A stretch of DNA of 64,000 nt from positions 1 to 64,000 of the forward strand of contig CAKOJJ010000003.1 in the NCBI GenBank assembly GCA_934089275.1, given 5' to 3'. The position numbers and the translations under genes are program-made. This document shows, piece by piece, positions 60,231 to 64,000 of the stretch (position 1 is the stretch's first letter; every line of letters starts with the position of its first letter). The DNA is from an uncultured Bacilli bacterium (GTDB lineage: Bacteria > Bacillota_I > Bacilli_A > RF39 > UBA660). Under the pieces are notes generated by a model. The model was not told the DNA's origin. It saw nothing but the letters and a program-made list of their open reading frames with translations, and searched no databases.

Positions 60231-61736
60231 ATGAAAAAGAAAAGTATGCTTATAGTAGCAATATTATTAATGTCTATTGGATTTGCAGCAGTATCAACAA
60301 CATTAGTAATAAATGGAAATGCAAACGTAAGTGAAAATGAAGAAGATTTCAGTGTAATCTTCACAGCTGCAAGTATAGATGGAAAGGATGTATACAATTC
60401 AGTAATAGATGATACAAAGAAAATAATTAATTTCACAACAAGTGAACTAAAAACACTTAATCAAACAAGTATACTAACATATGAAGTAACAAACAACTCA
60501 AGTAACTATGATGCAGAAGTAAAAGTAACATGTGTACCAAAAGACGGAACAACAGCAAAATATACAAGTATTAAAAATAAACTAGAAAATGATGCAACGA
60601 AAGTATTAGCTAAAAAAAGCGTAAACGGAACATTAACAATAACTCTTGATAAAATGCCAACAGAAGAAGTAAGTGAAGAATATACATGTAAGTTAGAATT
60701 CAATGCCGTAGAAAGAGATACAATTGCTGTAAGTGAACCAACTTTGTTTAATTTAATCAAAAATAAAGCAGATACAACAACAGTAATAGATTATAAAGTA
60801 CGTTCAGGAGTGAGCGGAACAAATGGAATATATATAACGACTCAAACAGAAGGTAATGTACCAGTATATTACTTTAGAGGAGATGCAAATAAAGTTAATA
60901 ATAATATAATATTCAATAATATGTGTTGGAAGATAATAAGAACAACAGAGACGGGTGGAATAAAAATAATATATAATGGAACACCAACAGATGACAAATG
61001 TGAAACTCAAACAGGAGATACAACTGAAGTCGGAATATGTGTGTTTAATAGAAGTTATAGTGATAATGCATATGTAGGGTATATGTATGGAACGGCAGGA
61101 AGTGATAACTATGAAGCAACACATGCCAATACAAACGATTCAACAATAAAAACATATATAGATAATTGGTATAGTCAAAATTTTGATGAAACAACAACAT
61201 CAAAGTTAGAGGATACAATATTCTGTAATGATAGAAGTACAAAAGCATATGATGCAAACACAATAGGCGATTCAACAAAATCATCATATGGAGATTTAGG
61301 ATATGGGACAAACGCAACATTTTATGGAGCAGCACATCGAGCATCATATTGGTCAAATAATCCAAATCCAAGTCTAGTATGTCAAAATGCAAATGATAAA
61401 TTTACAGTGGACAGTAAAAATGGGAATGGAAAACTAACAAATCCAGTAGGATTAATAACATTAGATGAAGTAGTGTTAGCAGGATTTAATACATATTATT
61501 CCAATACAAGTGATTATAAAGATACAACAAATTATTTATATACAAATAGTTATTATTGGACATTCTCTCCTGTGTTTATGTTTAGTAGTGGTCGTGCTTT
61601 TGTTGGTGTTGTCGGTGGTACTGTAGCCGAAAACCCTATGACTATTACCTTTGGGGTCCGTCCCGTAGTTTCACTTATCAGTAGTACACTTGTAACAGGT
61701 GAGGGAACTACAACAAATCCATATGTAGTACAATAA
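60231..61736 (+). CDS. secreted protein with shared N-terminal domain and GVRPV-type variable C-terminus (DGR-target-like)
   Basis: 501 residues. Signal/anchor (4-28) and residues to about 163 nearly match the protein at 12228; then a different, larger domain with 'GVSGTNGIYITTQTEGNVPVYYFRGD' and 'NMCWKIIRTTETGGIKIIYN'. The C-terminus has 'YYWTFSPVFMFSSGRAFVGV' and ends its fold with 'GVRPVVSL', the pattern seen in C-type-lectin-like targets of diversity-generating retroelements. The codons of residues about 445-482 (CGT, GGT, GTC, CCC) differ from the A-ending codons of the body. Probably surface-displayed with a hypervariable binding face; no reverse transcriptase is in the window. Confidence 0.7.
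   Translation: MKKKSMLIVAILLMSIGFAAVSTTLVINGNANVSENEEDFSVIFTAASIDGKDVYNSVIDDTKKIINFTTSELKTLNQTSILTYEVTNNSSNYDAEVKVTCVPKDGTTAKYTSIKNKLENDATKVLAKKSVNGTLTITLDKMPTEEVSEEYTCKLEFNAVERDTIAVSEPTLFNLIKNKADTTTVIDYKVRSGVSGTNGIYITTQTEGNVPVYYFRGDANKVNNNIIFNNMCWKIIRTTETGGIKIIYNGTPTDDKCETQTGDTTEVGICVFNRSYSDNAYVGYMYGTAGSDNYEATHANTNDSTIKTYIDNWYSQNFDETTTSKLEDTIFCNDRSTKAYDANTIGDSTKSSYGDLGYGTNATFYGAAHRASYWSNNPNPSLVCQNANDKFTVDSKNGNGKLTNPVGLITLDEVVLAGFNTYYSNTSDYKDTTNYLYTNSYYWTFSPVFMFSSGRAFVGVVGGTVAENPMTITFGVRPVVSLISSTLVTGEGTTTNPYVVQ
61561..61680 (+). other. putative DGR variable region, GVRPV type
   Basis: A G/T/C-rich block with low A content inside an A-rich gene, coding for the stretch between 'YYWTFSP' and 'GVRPVVSL'. 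Loss of A relative to the flanks is what adenine-directed mutagenic copying would leave. The GC-rich end (GGGGTCCGTCCCGTAG) sits where an initiation-of-mutagenic-homing site is expected. Boundaries are approximate and no template was found. Confidence 0.45.
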
Positions 61737-61765
61737 TAATTTAGTTTTATATATGCTTTCTAATT

Positions 61766-61801
61766 AGTCATAAATACGTTAAGTATTTGTGGCTTTTTTT
61801 G
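61766..61801 (+). terminator. intrinsic terminator
   Basis: GTCATAAATAC and GTATTTGTGGC arms (with G-U pairs) followed by T residues. Confidence 0.65.
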
Positions 61802-61879
61802 TAAATGTTTTTACACTTTTTTTTGTTTGTGGTTAAATAAATGTCAAATATATTATATAATAGTAATGGGGTGGAAATT

Positions 61880-62959
61880 ATGCGTGTTATTATTACTGCC
61901 GGTGGAACTGGTGGACATATTTATCCAGCAATCGCGATTATTAATAAAATAAAAGAAATGGAACCAAAATCTGAGTTTATTTATATAGGAACTCATAATA
62001 GAATGGAAAAAGATATTATCCCACCATTAGGTATAAAATATGTTGGTATTGAAATATATGGGTTATCAACTAATTTAAAACTTATGGGAAGAAATATTAA
62101 AAATGTTTTTTTAATCCAAAAAGCTATAAAAAAATGTGTATCAATAATTAAAGAATTTAAACCAGATATTGTTATTGGAGTAGGTGGTTATGTTACCTAT
62201 CCAGTAATTGTTGCTGCTAAAAAGACTGGTGTTAAAACATTTATTCATGAACAAAACAGTATTCCAGGAAAGTCTAATCGAGCTTTAGCTAAAAAAGTTG
62301 ATAAAATTGGAGTTAGTTTTAAAGATTCCGCTAAATATTTTGATGAATCTAAAGTGGTATTCACTGGTAATCCAGTATCAGAAAATGCTATTAAAGCAGA
62401 GAAAATTAGCAAAACAAAATATGGATTACATACTAGTAAAAAAAGTGTTTTAATATTTAATGGTTCTCTTGGATCATCATCTATGAATGATAGAATGATA
62501 GAATATTTAAAGAGCGCTAAGGACAAAAATTATGAGGTATTATATGTAACTGGAAAGAGTTCTTATGAGAAATTTTTGGAAAACAAGTTTCCAGATAATG
62601 TTTATGTTGTTCCTTATGTTGAAAACTTAAGTGCTCTTATGAAGGATATTGACATTATTGTTTGTCGTGCTGGTGCTTCAAGCGTTGCTGAAATTGAAGC
62701 TTTAAGAATACCGGCAATACTTATTCCAAGTCCATATGTTGCTAATAATCATCAATACTATAATGCTTTAAGTATTGTTTCATGTAATGCAGGACTTATG
62801 ATTGAAGAAAAAGATTTAACAGCTGATATTTTAAATAAAAACATTGATGAATTATTAAATGATACTAAAAAGGTTAGGGAAATAAAAACTAATTTGAGTA
62901 AAATAAGTTTAGATAATTCATCTACAATAATTTATAATGAAATTAAGAAAATGATATAG
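61880..62959 (+). CDS. murG: UDP-GlcNAc transferase MurG
   Basis: The start at ATG 61880 follows GGGGTGG (61868-61874); 359 residues. Gly-rich loop 'GGTGGHIYPAIA' (8-19), 'GVGGYVTYPVIVAA', 'HEQNSIPGKSNR' and C-terminal 'CRAGASSVAEIEALRIPAILIPSP' are diagnostic of MurG. It adds GlcNAc to lipid I to make lipid II at the inner face of the membrane. It precedes ftsQ by 10 nt, part of a division/wall cluster. Confidence 0.95.
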   Translation: MRVIITAGGTGGHIYPAIAIINKIKEMEPKSEFIYIGTHNRMEKDIIPPLGIKYVGIEIYGLSTNLKLMGRNIKNVFLIQKAIKKCVSIIKEFKPDIVIGVGGYVTYPVIVAAKKTGVKTFIHEQNSIPGKSNRALAKKVDKIGVSFKDSAKYFDESKVVFTGNPVSENAIKAEKISKTKYGLHTSKKSVLIFNGSLGSSSMNDRMIEYLKSAKDKNYEVLYVTGKSSYEKFLENKFPDNVYVVPYVENLSALMKDIDIIVCRAGASSVAEIEALRIPAILIPSPYVANNHQYYNALSIVSCNAGLMIEEKDLTADILNKNIDELLNDTKKVREIKTNLSKISLDNSSTIIYNEIKKMI

Positions 62960-62969
62960 GAGGATAAAA

Positions 62970-63701
62970 ATGGACGAGAATGTAAAAACTAAAATTGTTA
63001 AGAAAAAACGTATCAATTTTGCAAGATTACTTGTAGTCGTTTTGGTTTTATATATTCTTGTTTGTTTTATAATTTATTTATATAAAGAACCTATTAGACA
63101 TATTGAGATAAGTGGTAATAGATATGTAAGTGATATGGAAATTTTAAGAAGTGCTAACTTAGATGATTATCCTTCATATGTATCTATTACAAATAAAAAA
63201 GTTAATAAACTTTTAAAAGAAAATCCTTTGATTAATAAAGTTACATTAAAACATGGTTTTGATTTTACAATATATATAAAAGTTGAAGAAAATATACCAG
63301 TGTTTATTAATAAAAGCACTGATGAAGTTTGTTTATCCAATGGTAAAATGATTCCAAATGATGGAAAGTATTTGGGGCTTCCTGTTCTTTTAAATAGTAC
63401 AACAGAAGAAATACGTACTAGTTTTGCTTCTAAATTTGCAACTATTAAAGAAGGTGTTAGATTAATGGTAAATGAAATTGAATATGCTCCTTCTTATAAC
63501 AGTAAAAATCAAGTTATTGATGATAAAAGATTCTTACTTTCTATGACTGATAAAAATCTTGTATATATAACTTTACTAAAAGTTAATTTACTTGATTCTT
63601 ATTTGGATATTATTGCAACTGAAAAGTTAAAGGATAAAGGAACTTTATATTTAGATGGAGACGAAAAAAGACATTCATTTAAGAAGTTTGGTGATGAATA
63701 A
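62970..63701 (+). CDS. ftsQ: cell-division protein FtsQ/DivIB
   Basis: 243 residues. A basic cytoplasmic start, one membrane helix (about 18-39), a POTRA-type segment ('PIRHIEISGNRYVSDMEILR' to about residue 110) and an FtsQ beta domain. DivIB recruits and stabilises the FtsL/FtsB division complex. Shorter than some Bacilli homologues but complete. Ribosome site AGGAGG; its stop overlaps the next start (TAATG). Confidence 0.85.
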   Translation: MDENVKTKIVKKKRINFARLLVVVLVLYILVCFIIYLYKEPIRHIEISGNRYVSDMEILRSANLDDYPSYVSITNKKVNKLLKENPLINKVTLKHGFDFTIYIKVEENIPVFINKSTDEVCLSNGKMIPNDGKYLGLPVLLNSTTEEIRTSFASKFATIKEGVRLMVNEIEYAPSYNSKNQVIDDKRFLLSMTDKNLVYITLLKVNLLDSYLDIIATEKLKDKGTLYLDGDEKRHSFKKFGDE

Positions 63702-64000
63702 TGAAGATTAATTATGATGCTTTAATGATGGAAGAGATAAGCAAGTTAGATGGAAAGAAAACAATTCTTATGCATAGTTGTTGTGGGCCTTGCTCAACTG
63801 CTTGTATTGAAAGACTTAAAGATTATTTTGATATAACTGTTTTATATTATAATCCTAATATTGAACCAATAGATGAGTATAATAAAAGAAAGGAAACACA
63901 AAAAAGTGTCCTTAAAAAATTAAATATAAAATATATGGATTGTGATTACGATAATGAAACTTTTAGACTATTAACTAAAGAGTTAAAAGATGAACCAGAA
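63701..64000 (+). CDS. queH: epoxyqueuosine reductase QueH (partial, 5' part)
   Basis: 100 codons run off the window end. 'KTILMHSCCGPCSTACIERL' with adjacent cysteines (CC...C) and 'VLYYNPNIEPIDEYNKRKE' are the QueH (DUF208) signature, where the cysteines bind an Fe-S cluster. QueH makes queuosine from epoxyqueuosine in tRNA. It overlaps the ftsQ stop by one base. Confidence 0.88.
   Translation, partial: MKINYDALMMEEISKLDGKKTILMHSCCGPCSTACIERLKDYFDITVLYYNPNIEPIDEYNKRKETQKSVLKKLNIKYMDCDYDNETFRLLTKELKDEPE

Noticed and set aside
1..64000. CRISPR array or insertion sequence
   Set aside because: No regularly spaced direct repeats, no transposase-like protein and no terminal inverted repeats were seen on either strand.
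1..64000. DGR reverse transcriptase or template repeat inside the window
   Set aside because: No protein with reverse-transcriptase motifs (such as xxDD in an RT context) is present, and I found no near-copy of either variable region. If a DGR exists it is outside this window.

Overview
The window is AT-rich DNA from a low-GC Gram-positive bacterium, most likely an uncultured gut member of the Bacilli related to the Erysipelotrichia/RF39-type lineages. This placement rests on gene content, because no database search was possible. TGA is a stop codon here (for example at 6238-6240 and 57722-57724), so this is not a code-4 mycoplasma. The cell has a wall (murG, ftsQ/divIB, an LCP protein, sortase B and several peptidoglycan hydrolases). 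It also carries a spoIIGA-sigE pair and a CotD-like coat protein, so it, or a recent ancestor, forms endospores.

Layout. 1-12 kb: tRNA-Leu, an orphan receiver protein, an ABC exporter, tRNA-Thr, a string of small unknown genes, a CotD-like protein, a Fic protein, rpoZ and a calcium-type P-ATPase. 12.1-13.1 kb: a secreted protein with a variable-looking, GC-rich C-terminus. 13.2-14.7 kb: the infC-rpmI-rplT operon behind an L20-type attenuator; infC appears to start at ATA and L20 carries an extra Rho-N-like domain. 14.8-27.8 kb: an eleven-gene type IV secretion operon (TrbL/VirB6-like, PrgI, split VirB4, two peptidoglycan hydrolases, VirD4/TraG coupling protein) with no relaxase or integrase in view. 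27.8-39 kb: housekeeping and sporulation genes (HerA/DUF853, DedA-like, rmuC, spoIIGA-sigE, LCP, rpsP-khpA, ppdK). 39-42.3 kb: an accessory patch with an Abi gene, a possible small RNA, decayed coding sequence and a CPWC lipoprotein. 42.3-47.5 kb: a sortase-B locus with three NPKT-type wall-anchored proteins; one has a ubiquitin-like beta-grasp domain, probably in tandem. 47.6-60 kb: two membrane-attached XRE regulators, unknown genes, recD2, rpsT, DUF421 and CPBP proteins. 60-61.8 kb: a second secreted protein sharing promoter and N-terminal domain with the first but carrying a different variable-type C-terminus. 61.9-64 kb: murG, ftsQ and the start of queH.

The most unusual items are four. 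First, the ubiquitin-like domain(s) in a sortase-anchored surface protein, with a 62-residue ungapped match to eukaryotic ubiquitin at about 31% identity by my hand alignment. Second, two surface proteins 48 kb apart with near-identical promoters and N-termini and unrelated C-termini of foreign codon usage, consistent with diversity-generating-retroelement targets whose reverse transcriptase lies elsewhere. Third, a G8 tract placed inside both of their promoters. Fourth, a chromosomal T4SS without conjugation genes.
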